IMG/VR virus record: IMGVR_UViG_3300017967_000097
Location: 1-34,020 of that record
Reading direction: 5' to 3' (one strand)
DNA: 34,020 bases
Source of the DNA: a virus
Below, one piece after another: positions 9,648-17,774 of this stretch. The notes below the pieces were generated by a model. It did not search any database. It had not been told where the DNA came from and saw nothing but the letters and a program-made list of their open reading frames with translations. The translations under genes were made by a program, and so were the position numbers. Each line of letters starts with the position of its first letter. Position 1 is the stretch's first letter.

Positions 9648-10064
9648 TTATACTGCTTCTACTTGGCCGGTTCCTACATCAAAGGTATAATTACCCGTAG
9701 ATGCGGGTGAACTCGTAGATGCGGGTGTTGATGTTGGTGATGTTATATCAAATCCGGAGGCCACTTCGCTTAAATTTGCTATGTAACTAAATTCAATATT
9801 AGGCGTGAGTGGTACATACAATTGTTCGGTATTCGTTATTTCAACGCTTAGATTGGCATCTTCTAAATCCTGCCTTTGTGTAATAGATTTAATTTCGGCA
9901 TCAACATTATCAAAAAATGAAGACTTACTATACTTTGTTAGTGGTTGTCTATTAGTATCTGATAATAATATAGGGGAATATGTGGCGGTATTTTCTACAC
10001 CATACGAAATGATTTGCCCCCTACCATTTCTCTTAACATCAATTTTTGCGTTAATATCTGCCAT
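9648..10064 (-). CDS. Small virion-associated protein of unknown function
   Basis: The 138-aa product starts MADINAKIDVKRNGRGQIIS and ends in a Ser/Thr/Pro-rich segment (TSPTSTPASTSSPASTG) followed by a short beta-like tail. Its ATG overlaps the stop of the 690-aa gene by one base (TAATG), and its stop is 10 bases before the 1811-aa gene, so the three are translated together. I recognise no domain. The low-complexity linker near residues 110-128 suggests two parts joined flexibly, as in small tail connector proteins. The position inside the baseplate block supports a structural role. Nothing more specific can be said. Confidence 0.55.
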   Translation of the reverse strand: MADINAKIDVKRNGRGQIISYGVENTATYSPILLSDTNRQPLTKYSKSSFFDNVDAEIKSITQRQDLEDANLSVEITNTEQLYVPLTPNIEFSYIANLSEVASGFDITSPTSTPASTSSPASTGNYTFDVGTGQVEAV

Positions 10065-12136
10065 TATCTAACCACCTTAAAGTAGAAGTTATCATCAAAG
10101 TATTTAGTTGTTCCGTTTTGGTCAACTCTAAATATAAATTTATAGAATCTTTCAGGTTGTAAACCATTAAACCAGAAGTTAAAATAGTTACCTTCAGAAT
10201 CACAACTTACCTTAGTATAATTAGTATCGAACGGAATAATTACTTGTTCCGTTTCAGCGTCAACTACCGAATAATACGAGGTAGTTGGGAGATATTTTAC
10301 TAATGTATAGTTTGATGAGGTTGTAAATGTTCTTGCTGGGAATCTTTCTCTTGCATAAACTCTAATCTTACCTTTAGAAGTTTCTTTATATTCAGTCGAT
10401 AGATTCTTAACATACACAATCATATCATCAGTATTAAGTGCCTCTAATGACCCCGTTACGAATGATGAATCATCCCAACGAGTTTCAAGAACTGGTGGAT
10501 AAATTGTATGGGTATCCGATGAGAAGAATTTGATTGACCCAAACTTAGTGGTGGATTCTTCGTCTGTTTTTGATTTCTTTACAATAAATCCATTATTGGT
10601 TCGTGTACCATTTAACCACTCATTTACATACTCAGTAACCTCAACATTTAGATTATCAGTATATTTTGTAAATGATTGTTTATAGTGTTTACCGTTTGTG
10701 AATGACGATGTAAACCAAGTACCACCACCCTGATTTTTCTTCCAATGAGCATCATAATATAAGTCATTATATACGGCACTGGTATTATCGTGGTCTGATG
10801 AATCAAGTCTCACATTATCTAATGATGCGGAATATTGACCACTACCACTTCCGAAGAAAGCCCAACGGAACATATACTCACCATCTTGTCTTGCTTGGAA
10901 TTTTACGGATGGTGAACTACTTGCGCTTATATATTTTGAATATCCTGTAATATCATTTTCATCAACAAGTTTACCATCAGGTGCCATGATTGTAAATTCA
11001 ATAGAACCTGTGTTTTCACCATTAATTTCTGGAAAAGTTCCATAGTCTAAATCAAAACTTGCGGTGTAGTTTGCGTCCGACTGAAGCGTATATAATCGAT
11101 TTAAGGTTGCTCCACCATAGTTTGATGATGTTAGATATAATTTATAATCACGGATACTGGCTGACCCACTTATTCCATCGATATTTTCAATTCCCTCATT
11201 TATAATATATGTTGTAGGTAATGTTGATAGATTTGATGAAAACTGGTCAAATATAAGTGTTGATGATGGAACCCGTGTATATAGGTAGAAGTTATCAATA
11301 GAACCCTGCGAACCATCACTTCCATTATTATCAAAGAATGTAAATTGTAATTTATAAACACCACTTACACTTGCAGTAAATGACATATTGTAAGTCGTAG
11401 TGCTTGCCAATGATTGTTGGAATCCACTAATTGTATCATCTAATTCATATCCTGTTGGGTCTATTACATTAAACTCAACACCTGACAATGTACCTCGGTT
11501 AAAGTCAAAGTCTATGTTGTATACTGAGCCAGACTCAAGTGATGCTGATAGATTTGCAGTACCACCACTATAATCCGAAGATGACATTGCCATCTTTGCA
11601 CCTGATACAATTAATAGTGGTCGATTACCTCTAACACCTTTGATTTCGTCAACGAGTTCAAAATCACCAATTGATGCCGCAAAGTTATAATATGCCTGTA
11701 ATGATGCTATTAAATCGGGGTTGGTTGGTTTACCTACCGTAGAATTGGTAACATCCCAAGTTTGATTTGTATTTTTATTTACCCATGTAACATTCGACTG
11801 ATTATGTGGTGTGTCAGGTTCCGAACCTATACCCTCCTCCCATGACTCTTTTACAGGAAATACATATAAATCATAATCGGATTGGATTGACGCATTTTCA
11901 ACATTTTCCAATCTAAGTCTGTATTGTGGTAATGTTATGTCACCACTCACAATTGAAGATGAAATTGAGGTAATATCAAATTCTATCAATGCTCTACTAT
12001 TACCTAACAATGAAGTATTGTCGGTGTCGTATAATTTTACTATTTCAAGAACCTCATCCTTACCTGTATTTTGGTCTTTCCGAGAAGAATCCTCGTAGAT
12101 AGTAGCGTCTTTATTTGGATATATTCTATAAATCAT
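10064..12136 (-). CDS. Tail protein with DNRLRE-like and duplicated jellyroll modules
   Basis: The 690-aa product begins with a pattern typical of DNRLRE-type surface modules: KDATIYEDSSRKDQN, GNSRALIEFDITSI, YRLRLENV, and ESWEEG followed by VTWVN. Inserted at about residues 180-290 and 330-450 are two related modules. The first has MAMSSSDYSGGTANLSASL, FDFNRGTLSGVEF, GVYKLQFTFF and SIDNFYLY. The second has LTSSNYGGATLNR, FDLDYGTFPEING, GEYMFRWAFF and SLDNVRL. They look like tandem carbohydrate-binding jellyrolls. The N-terminal module then resumes (YVNEWLNG, GFIVKKS, ETRWDD), and the C-terminus is a beta-rich domain. This suggests an adhesion or decoration role on the baseplate. It sits directly after gp6 with a Shine-Dalgarno (AGAGGT). 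Homology to T4 gp7 or gp8 is not visible. Confidence 0.6.
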   Translation of the reverse strand: MIYRIYPNKDATIYEDSSRKDQNTGKDEVLEIVKLYDTDNTSLLGNSRALIEFDITSISSSIVSGDITLPQYRLRLENVENASIQSDYDLYVFPVKESWEEGIGSEPDTPHNQSNVTWVNKNTNQTWDVTNSTVGKPTNPDLIASLQAYYNFAASIGDFELVDEIKGVRGNRPLLIVSGAKMAMSSSDYSGGTANLSASLESGSVYNIDFDFNRGTLSGVEFNVIDPTGYELDDTISGFQQSLASTTTYNMSFTASVSGVYKLQFTFFDNNGSDGSQGSIDNFYLYTRVPSSTLIFDQFSSNLSTLPTTYIINEGIENIDGISGSASIRDYKLYLTSSNYGGATLNRLYTLQSDANYTASFDLDYGTFPEINGENTGSIEFTIMAPDGKLVDENDITGYSKYISASSSPSVKFQARQDGEYMFRWAFFGSGSGQYSASLDNVRLDSSDHDNTSAVYNDLYYDAHWKKNQGGGTWFTSSFTNGKHYKQSFTKYTDNLNVEVTEYVNEWLNGTRTNNGFIVKKSKTDEESTTKFGSIKFFSSDTHTIYPPVLETRWDDSSFVTGSLEALNTDDMIVYVKNLSTEYKETSKGKIRVYARERFPARTFTTSSNYTLVKYLPTTSYYSVVDAETEQVIIPFDTNYTKVSCDSEGNYFNFWFNGLQPERFYKFIFRVDQNGTTKYFDDNFYFKVVR

Positions 12137-12146
12137 ATTTTACCTC

Positions 12147-14060
12147 TTAAAATAACGATACCACTTTACCACGAATATCAGTATCTAAATATTTCACTTC
12201 AAAACAGGTTGGGTCTTTGGGTGGGTATATAATACCATTACGAGTTGCGTTTTTAATATCGTATTTGTTTGATGAATAGTTACCATCAAATTTATTTACA
12301 ATTTGCAAACCACCATTACCATCCTTGTCAGGCCTTACAACAGTTTGTACACCATCTATCTTGTCTAATAATACATAAATATCAGATAGTATAATTGGTT
12401 TGTTAATTCCCATCATCTCAATTCTAAAATACTTTTTAAGAGCATCGATACATTTTAGAAGCACTTCGTTTGAATTGTAATTTGGAAGAACAACGATTTC
12501 AAAATCAACTCCAACATTTACTATATATGCGTTTTTAATATTTACGGCATCGGTCAAGATACGATAGTAAGATAAATAGTTTTGTAAATTTTGTTTAGTC
12601 GCTGGATTTAGATTTTTTAAATTTTTGTTTTCATCGTATCCAAGAACATAGAAATTAATGGCCAATGGATTTGGAATTGGGTCTGGCCCATCGTCCAACA
12701 AAGTATTGATTTGAAAATCAGGAGCCGCGTATGCTTTTGCCACCGACCCAAATTGTGGTGGTAGTGCGTATGCTCTTAATAGATAGTCCTCTTTGGTTAC
12801 TGCTCTATTTTGTGCTCTAAAATATCCGAGTGCGTTATTACGAACTTCTTCAATTTCCTCTTCATATTTACCACCACCAGCAGCTACTTCGTTTGTTACC
12901 GCAATGGATGATTGTACAATATTAAATACATCGGTCACTAAGTTTGTAGAAGGTGTCTCTATCACCCGTTCCACTATGTTTGTTAAATCCTGTGATTGTA
13001 CATTATCAACAACACCATTACCAATACGATAAGTTACAGTCAATGTGGTATTAGATGGCGCAACACCATATGTCTTTGTATACATAAAGTTAGATGGGTC
13101 AATACCTTGGTCAAGATTTCCACTTGCACCATATAATGCAGAACCCACATTATCAGGATTAGGTAAAATTTCTTCATCTGAATTTTGAGATACACCTGAC
13201 CCGAATTGTATATCAATTGCACCATCATCGGTAATACGAGTTATAAATCGTTTTGGTACTTTTTTTAATTTAAGTAACGATGGTGTTTCATTTGCATATG
13301 CAGACATTGCAATTGAGTAATCCGTTGTATTAGGTAATTCTTCAAATACAGTATCCTGTGCAAGGTAATCTACCTTTGTCCACTCGTCACCATCATCATC
13401 CATAATTTTTATTACATCAATCAAACCATCTTCATCTTCAAGTCGTATCTTATCATATGGTTTTGGTGAACCGAATGTAAATGTTTTTGTCTTCTCGGTT
13501 CCACTAACTGCTTTTACATATTTTTTTAACAAATAGTAAACTGGTTCGTTTGTTGTTTCATCAATTTGATAAACTGATACTTCGGTTGAGTCAAATGATG
13601 ATGAGAATCCAAATCTAACTTTATTAATGGTTGAGAACTCAACATCACCATTTGATGTAGAACCAACTTTCATATTTTCTGCAATTGTTAATGCGTAGTC
13701 CCAGTTTGGTTTTACATTGTCACCACTACCCATAGAAGGTATAATTTGATAAACAGTTAAATTTGTAGTGGCTGGAACAAGTAACTTTGGTTTATATCCC
13801 AACGATTGTGCGATAGTAAAAATGTTTTTCTTTTCCTGTGCGCCTTCTAATATAGATTCTCTTAATTGAACATCTGTGTAATAAGAGAGAACATCACCAA
13901 CATACGAAGCCATTTCCATAAACATCATACCAGGAGATGATTCGTTAAAATCATTGTAGGTTTGTGGGAAATAGTTTTTTGTAAAATCAATTAGGTTTTT
14001 ACGAATATCCGCAAAATCCTTACCAATTAAGTTTACTTCTTTTTTTATTTTATCTGCCAT
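12147..14060 (-). CDS. Baseplate wedge protein gp6-like (Baseplate_J family)
   Basis: The 637-aa product has the hallmarks of T4 gp6/Baseplate_J proteins. The N-terminal helix region reads DFADIRKNLIDFTKNYFPQT, then NDFNESSPGMMFMEMASYVG, DVLSYYTDVQLRES and AQSLGYKP. The central region carries YRIGNGVVDNV and the family signature NRAVTKEDYLLRAYALP. The C-terminal part has YVLGYDENKNL and IVNVGVDFEIVVLPNYN. In T4, gp6 forms the dimeric ring that ties the six baseplate wedges together and rearranges at sheath contraction. T4 gp6 is 660 aa, close to this length. It directly follows gp25 (9 bases apart), the usual T4-like order. GAGGA before the ATG is a good Shine-Dalgarno. Confidence 0.9.
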   Translation of the reverse strand: MADKIKKEVNLIGKDFADIRKNLIDFTKNYFPQTYNDFNESSPGMMFMEMASYVGDVLSYYTDVQLRESILEGAQEKKNIFTIAQSLGYKPKLLVPATTNLTVYQIIPSMGSGDNVKPNWDYALTIAENMKVGSTSNGDVEFSTINKVRFGFSSSFDSTEVSVYQIDETTNEPVYYLLKKYVKAVSGTEKTKTFTFGSPKPYDKIRLEDEDGLIDVIKIMDDDGDEWTKVDYLAQDTVFEELPNTTDYSIAMSAYANETPSLLKLKKVPKRFITRITDDGAIDIQFGSGVSQNSDEEILPNPDNVGSALYGASGNLDQGIDPSNFMYTKTYGVAPSNTTLTVTYRIGNGVVDNVQSQDLTNIVERVIETPSTNLVTDVFNIVQSSIAVTNEVAAGGGKYEEEIEEVRNNALGYFRAQNRAVTKEDYLLRAYALPPQFGSVAKAYAAPDFQINTLLDDGPDPIPNPLAINFYVLGYDENKNLKNLNPATKQNLQNYLSYYRILTDAVNIKNAYIVNVGVDFEIVVLPNYNSNEVLLKCIDALKKYFRIEMMGINKPIILSDIYVLLDKIDGVQTVVRPDKDGNGGLQIVNKFDGNYSSNKYDIKNATRNGIIYPPKDPTCFEVKYLDTDIRGKVVSLF

Positions 14061-14069
14061 CTTTTATCC

Positions 14070-14504
14070 TCAGACAATAGAAACATTACCTTGGTCGGTA
14101 ACGAGTATTGTTATTTGTGTATTTGCGCCTGTATTTGTAACTTTGACCGATAATGATATATCAAGTCTATTTAAGTCTTCGTTTGGTGTTACTATTAATT
14201 CAGATATAATAATATATGGCAACCAGTATTTTATATCATCCCTTAGTGACGACTCTAATGATGTTTGTGTATCGGTTTCTAATTGTTCAAATAATATGGA
14301 ATATATATCCGTACCAAAGTTTGGTTGAAATGGCCGTTCACCCTTACGAGTTAATAACAAATTTTTTAAATTAGAAATTGCCTGCTCTTCCGTAGTATAG
14401 GATGATTTGAATATAGGAGTTCCACCCAATGGTAACATTACTCCAATTGCGGTATTTGGCTTTAAATCTAAAGGGTCTACTCTATATTCTTTTCTGATAG
14501 CCAT
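14070..14504 (-). CDS. Baseplate wedge protein gp25-like (GPW/gp25 family)
   Basis: The 144-aa product fits the GPW/gp25 family, about 130 aa in T4. It has an AIGVMLPLGG start, then KSSYTTEEQAISNLKNLLLT, RKGERPFQPNFGTDI and YSILFEQLE, and the terminal strand region LDISLSVKVTNTG. The RKGER-PxFG signature is diagnostic. gp25 belongs to the conserved inner baseplate that contacts gp6, gp53 and the first sheath ring, and homologues occur in type VI secretion (TssE). Its ATG overlaps the stop of the upstream 157-aa gene, and gp6 follows after 9 bases. The family is often labelled lysozyme-like, but the role is structural. Confidence 0.93.
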   Translation of the reverse strand: MAIRKEYRVDPLDLKPNTAIGVMLPLGGTPIFKSSYTTEEQAISNLKNLLLTRKGERPFQPNFGTDIYSILFEQLETDTQTSLESSLRDDIKYWLPYIIISELIVTPNEDLNRLDISLSVKVTNTGANTQITILVTDQGNVSIV

Positions 14505-14977
14505 TATCTACCCTTCTTCTTATCAATAGCTTTCATCAACGCCGAATAATCTCGTGTAACTGCATTTACAACTGCCTGACCTGCTTCGGTTTGTTGAAGT
14601 TGTTGTGCTGATACTTGTCCACCTTCAGCAGTTTGGAATACCGATTGTTGTGTGTTTAATCCACCACCCCAACCTTGTGCTTGTGATGCGTTAAATACAC
14701 CACCAGGTCCGTTGATACTTTTCCACTCACCACCTTGTGCGGTTTCATTCAACAACTCATTTAGTGTTGAATTGTTAGTGAACGACTTTTTAGTTTCTTG
14801 TTTTGTCTCAAAGATGTGGTCTACATCAAGCGGGTCTTTCTCAACAACTTTTGGTTGTGATTGTTTTACTTCTTTAAGGATAGATTCACGAATGACTTTT
14901 TCTCGTTTGGTCACTTCCTTCTTCACTTCTTCCTTAACGATAAGTTGAATTGCTTTAATTAGTTTCTTTGTATCCAT
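14504..14977 (-). CDS. Small baseplate-block protein with N-terminal coiled coil
   Basis: The 157-aa product begins with a strongly charged amphipathic helix (MDTKKLIKAIQLIVKEEVKK, then EVTKREKVIRESILKEVKQS), likely a coiled coil over residues 1-45. The middle is polar, and the C-terminal half is Gly/Gln-rich (NASQAQGWGGGLNTQQSVF, VSAQQLQQTEAGQAV) ending in a basic helix. I recall short proteins with this start in other T4-like marine phages near gp25, but no function is known. The stop overlaps the gp25 start. The 44 bases upstream are AT-rich and contain TATAGATA on the minus strand (14994-15001), one base from the T4 late promoter TATAAATA. That match is weak evidence for late transcription. 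Confidence 0.55.
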   Translation of the reverse strand: MDTKKLIKAIQLIVKEEVKKEVTKREKVIRESILKEVKQSQPKVVEKDPLDVDHIFETKQETKKSFTNNSTLNELLNETAQGGEWKSINGPGGVFNASQAQGWGGGLNTQQSVFQTAEGGQVSAQQLQQTEAGQAVVNAVTRDYSALMKAIDKKKGR

Positions 14978-15021
14978 AGTAATAAATATATTTTATCTAT
15001 AATTATCAGTTTATTTAATAA

Positions 15022-15468
15022 TTAAATCCAGAATCCCACAGCACCACCTGTATAAGTTACTGTTCCTGTTTTAAACCAAAAATGTAATGCCGTTCCAAAG
15101 CTTTGCGCAAATACATCTTTAGATTGGGGTACTGCGAATATTGGTGTTACTATTGAGGTTGCTGGTACGGGTGGTGGGATTGATGCAAGGATAGTACCAC
15201 TACCCTTTGCTACCATAATCCCAGCTAATGCCGACTTATATACATCTAATGCCGTACCAAGCGTTGGTGGTAGTGGTACAAGAAAATTGGATTTGTTAAG
15301 TGCTTCGATAAAAACACTATCAGCTGCCGTTTTTAATCCACCCGCCACAGGAGGTACTAATGTATTTGTATATATTGTAATTGCCTTTCCAATAGTATCA
15401 CCAACACCATCGGAGTTTTCTGACATATTCTTTAGTGTTTGAACTAAAAGTGATTGTAGTAAAGGCAT
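15022..15468 (-). CDS. Small hydrophobic-patch virion protein, function unknown
   Basis: The 148-aa product starts MPLLQSLLVQTLKNMSENSD and contains several Ala/Val/Pro/Gly-rich stretches (NTLVPPVAGGLKTAADSV, FLVPLPPTLGTALDVYKSAL, ILASIPPPVPATSIVTP). None is long enough to be a convincing membrane helix. It ends with a Gly/Thr-rich aromatic tail (FWFKTGTVTYTGGAVGFWI). The start follows the gp5-like gene by 2 bases, so it is probably co-translated and a partner of the spike/hub. Comparable short genes occur next to hub genes in related phages, but I cannot name a family. A PAAR-type tip was considered and rejected because the His/Cys pattern is missing. Confidence 0.5.
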   Translation of the reverse strand: MPLLQSLLVQTLKNMSENSDGVGDTIGKAITIYTNTLVPPVAGGLKTAADSVFIEALNKSNFLVPLPPTLGTALDVYKSALAGIMVAKGSGTILASIPPPVPATSIVTPIFAVPQSKDVFAQSFGTALHFWFKTGTVTYTGGAVGFWI

Positions 15469-15470
15469 TT

Positions 15471-16436
15471 TTACCCAACTCCATTTTTAATTTTAGCTAA
15501 AATTTGGGCAACCTGTGGATGTGGTCCAGTTGGTCCCACTGCAGTTGGGAAAGTTCCTTGTGCTAAAGTTTCAATTGCAGATATTAATAAATCTATTGTA
15601 GTTTTATTTTTTGCGGTACTAAAACTTATATCTTTTTTTGAACTAAGAATGACATTATCATCTTTTGCATTTAATACAATTCTATCTGAATTAAGTATTA
15701 TTTGCGGACTCTTATATGACATTGGTGGTAAAATACCTGTTGCTGCGTTTGATGCTAATGTTATCTTAACAGTTTGTTTATCAGTTAACCATATGGATGA
15801 TGAATCTTTATCAATATCTTCTATAACATATTTGTTATAACCACGAGAGTCACCTGCACCATTCCTGATAATTGTGATTGGTGATTCGTCAGTTTGTGAT
15901 TCCCAAGTTGGTTTTTGATTTGACTTAGCTTGCTTTGGTGTATAACCTAATCTAATAGATTGACCAAACCTTCCTTCAAAAATAACATCACCGGCAAATG
16001 GTTGTAATTGTGATAAATCAGTAACCTCTTTAAATTCTTTATTTTTCTTATCACCTGCAGCTGGGTTTGTAGATACCGATATACCGGCCCCTGCGGACGC
16101 ATAATCACCACCTACTCCACTTGCTTCAAGCTGACCTGCATTCTCTAATATATTGTTATTTATATTTTTTTGTAATGCAAGTGGGGTGGTATAATAAAAT
16201 GTAGTTCTACCAAATCCAATTCCAGAATTAAAATCAGATGGTCCCTTTTGTACCCCCACATATTCACCAACAACAGGAATATATTTTTCATGTATATTTA
16301 GTGGTGTTGCAAGAATGATTTGACTTGAAGAACCTTGTTTTAATAATGCCTGTATCGTGTATGGTCCATTATCAATTCCTTCAATTTTAGGTTCGTCTTC
16401 GTTTAAGTATACTTCAAGAACTTGTGCGAATTTCAT
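15471..16436 (-). CDS. gp5/gpV-like baseplate spike or hub protein (no lysozyme domain)
   Basis: The 321-aa product looks like a central spike protein. The N-terminal part (residues 1-85) resembles an OB-fold domain (AQVLEVYLNEDEPKIEGI, IPVVGEYVGVQKGP). Next comes GDVIFEGRFGQSIRLG near residue 150-165, a motif I know from gp5/gpV-like proteins of T4-like marine phages. The C-terminal part (about 240-300) has short repeating beta units (PQIILNSDRIVLNAKDDNV, ILSSKKDISFSTAKN) typical of a trimeric beta-helix needle. Unlike T4 gp5 there is no lysozyme insertion. The last residues form a helix, possibly a tip or binding site. The start overlaps the upstream 120-aa gene by ATGA. A spike role is inferred from fold pattern and location. 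Confidence 0.65.
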   Translation of the reverse strand: MKFAQVLEVYLNEDEPKIEGIDNGPYTIQALLKQGSSSQIILATPLNIHEKYIPVVGEYVGVQKGPSDFNSGIGFGRTTFYYTTPLALQKNINNNILENAGQLEASGVGGDYASAGAGISVSTNPAAGDKKNKEFKEVTDLSQLQPFAGDVIFEGRFGQSIRLGYTPKQAKSNQKPTWESQTDESPITIIRNGAGDSRGYNKYVIEDIDKDSSSIWLTDKQTVKITLASNAATGILPPMSYKSPQIILNSDRIVLNAKDDNVILSSKKDISFSTAKNKTTIDLLISAIETLAQGTFPTAVGPTGPHPQVAQILAKIKNGVG

Positions 16437-16795
16437 TCATCATCTCCATCTTCTTTAGGTAAGTCTTTTTCAACTTCATCAATTGCATCCATTAATTGTC
16501 TTTTTTCTTCCTCAGAAAGAACAAATCCACCTGATTCAGCGGTTGTATTATCTTTCATCATTCGTTGAACGATTGCTGCAAGTTTAATTAGTGCATCGTC
16601 ATTTCGTACAGAGATGTCGAGATATTCTTTAATCAAAGGCACAACAACTGCGGCCTGGTCAAGTGTTTTGACCATAGGTTCAAGTTGTGCAATTAACAAC
16701 TTTATTTGTCGGTCTTTCTTTTTCTGATTCGAATAGATGTCTGACATCAAATCAGCAAACGACTTACCTTTAAAAACTTCATCGTCTTTAGTCAT
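16433..16795 (-). CDS. Small acidic helical protein, function unknown
   Basis: The 120-aa product is mostly helical with many charged residues. It has FKGKSFADLMSDIYSNQKKK, KTLDQAAVVVPLIKEYLDIS, LSEEEKRQLMDAIDEVEKDL and a very acidic end (KEDGDDE). Its ATG lies inside the end of the sigma-factor gene (8-base overlap), and its stop overlaps the start of the spike gene (ATGA). It is therefore translationally coupled on both sides. Similar helical genes next to gp55 are found in related phages, but I know no function. The position between a late sigma factor and the first baseplate gene leaves either a transcription or an assembly role open. Confidence 0.5.
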   Translation of the reverse strand: MTKDDEVFKGKSFADLMSDIYSNQKKKDRQIKLLIAQLEPMVKTLDQAAVVVPLIKEYLDISVRNDDALIKLAAIVQRMMKDNTTAESGGFVLSEEEKRQLMDAIDEVEKDLPKEDGDDE

Positions 16796-17510
16796 TGAAT
16801 TCCTCCAATCGGTGTGTAATGCTCAATATGTCACCTTTCATATAGTCACTATATAGTTCAGCGTATATTAATTTTAATTTACCTACTACACGGGTTATAT
16901 ATTGGGTTTGAACATTAGTCCGCTCTCTAATAAGTATGTAGAGTGCCTTTTTGTTATATGAATATAAATTGTCTCGTGTTCTAAATAATTCGGCTAATGA
17001 ATCGGCGATTTGTCGGTCCCTTTCCTTTTGAAACAAATTAAATACATTGTAGTCAATATATCTTACAAAATAGTCCATAAAGTCAGATAACATTTCTTTG
17101 TTTTGTTTATCATATACTTCATTTACTATGTTTCTACTATTGTCAATTGAGTCTACCTCATCACGAGATTTCATACGAGCATAATTTGCATTGTTCTCGT
17201 TAAATAGATAGTTTCTGGCAATTACCGTAAAATAAGAAAACGCTCTACCATTCTCACCTTTAAATTTATGAATTTTTTCATTTAAGAATGCAACGACATT
17301 CATCTTTACATCCTCATATGGTACATCAAAGTAATAAGTCTTGTAGGTATGAATTACATTCTCTGCGAGTTTGTCAAATGGATAATGAATAAAACGATTG
17401 TAAATTTTATTTTTCAATCGCTGGTCATCACACCGATTATATGCATTAATGGCAATTTCGGTTATAGATGTAAAATACCTTTTACTTCTCTTCTTGCGTG
17501 TCCGTGCCAT
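16788..17510 (-). CDS. Late-transcription sigma factor, T4 gp55-like
   Basis: The 240-aa product has a very basic start (MARTRKKRSKRYF) and then a sigma-70 region 2-like core: NVVAFLNEKIHKFKGENGRA followed by FSYFTVIARNYLFNENN, the part that binds the beta-prime coiled coil and melts the -10 region. T4 gp55 (185 aa) keeps only this region and directs RNA polymerase to TATAAATA late promoters with gp33 and the sliding clamp. The C-terminal half here is helical (YVRYIDYNVFNLFQKERDRQ, ALYILIRERTNVQTQYITRV) and may hold DNA- or clamp-binding segments. It overlaps the upstream membrane-protein gene by 29 bases. The call rests on the region 2 pattern and phage context and is fairly secure. I found no clean TATAAATA promoters on this strand. 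Confidence 0.75.
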   Translation of the reverse strand: MARTRKKRSKRYFTSITEIAINAYNRCDDQRLKNKIYNRFIHYPFDKLAENVIHTYKTYYFDVPYEDVKMNVVAFLNEKIHKFKGENGRAFSYFTVIARNYLFNENNANYARMKSRDEVDSIDNSRNIVNEVYDKQNKEMLSDFMDYFVRYIDYNVFNLFQKERDRQIADSLAELFRTRDNLYSYNKKALYILIRERTNVQTQYITRVVGKLKLIYAELYSDYMKGDILSITHRLEEFND

Positions 17511-17772
17511 AATATTCTTCTAATTGTGAAATGATGTCGTATATGTTTTTAAAAATGTATCCTGTTTCATCGTCTGCTTCAAAGGAACCAATTCGGTCAA
17601 TTTCTTTCATTTGTTTCATTGATAAATCAACTCGTTCTGCGGTTAGTGCGATGACCACCTCTTGTTCCTCAACAACATCTTCAAGAGCTTCGTTCTTACG
17701 AAGTAAATTATATGTTGTGTATCCTAATACTAAGGTTGAAACTGATAATATGATTATAAATAATAACTCCAT
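17482..17772 (-). CDS. Small membrane-anchored protein with coiled coil
   Basis: The 96-aa product has one N-terminal transmembrane segment (residues 2-22, LLFIIILSVSTLVLGYTTY). A coiled-coil-like helix follows (RKNEALEDVVEEQEVVIALT), and a conserved-looking acidic end (FEADDETGYIFKNIYDIISQ, then LEEYYG). The end of the gene overlaps the first 29 bases of the sigma-factor gene, so the two products should be made together. No known family is recognised. The soluble end should face the cytoplasm if the N-terminal anchor follows the positive-inside rule (Arg and Lys right after the helix). It could tether a phage complex to the membrane, but that is a guess. Confidence 0.6.
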   Translation of the reverse strand: MELLFIIILSVSTLVLGYTTYNLLRKNEALEDVVEEQEVVIALTAERVDLSMKQMKEIDRIGSFEADDETGYIFKNIYDIISQLEEYYGTDTQEEK

Positions 17773-17774
17773 GA

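Noticed and set aside
14504-14977. Scaffold or tape-measure role for the coiled-coil 157-aa protein
   Set aside because: It is too short and lies in the baseplate block; only a small structural role can be supported.
15022-15468. PAAR-type spike tip for the 148-aa gene
   Set aside because: The His/Cys zinc-binding pattern and PAAR repeats are missing.
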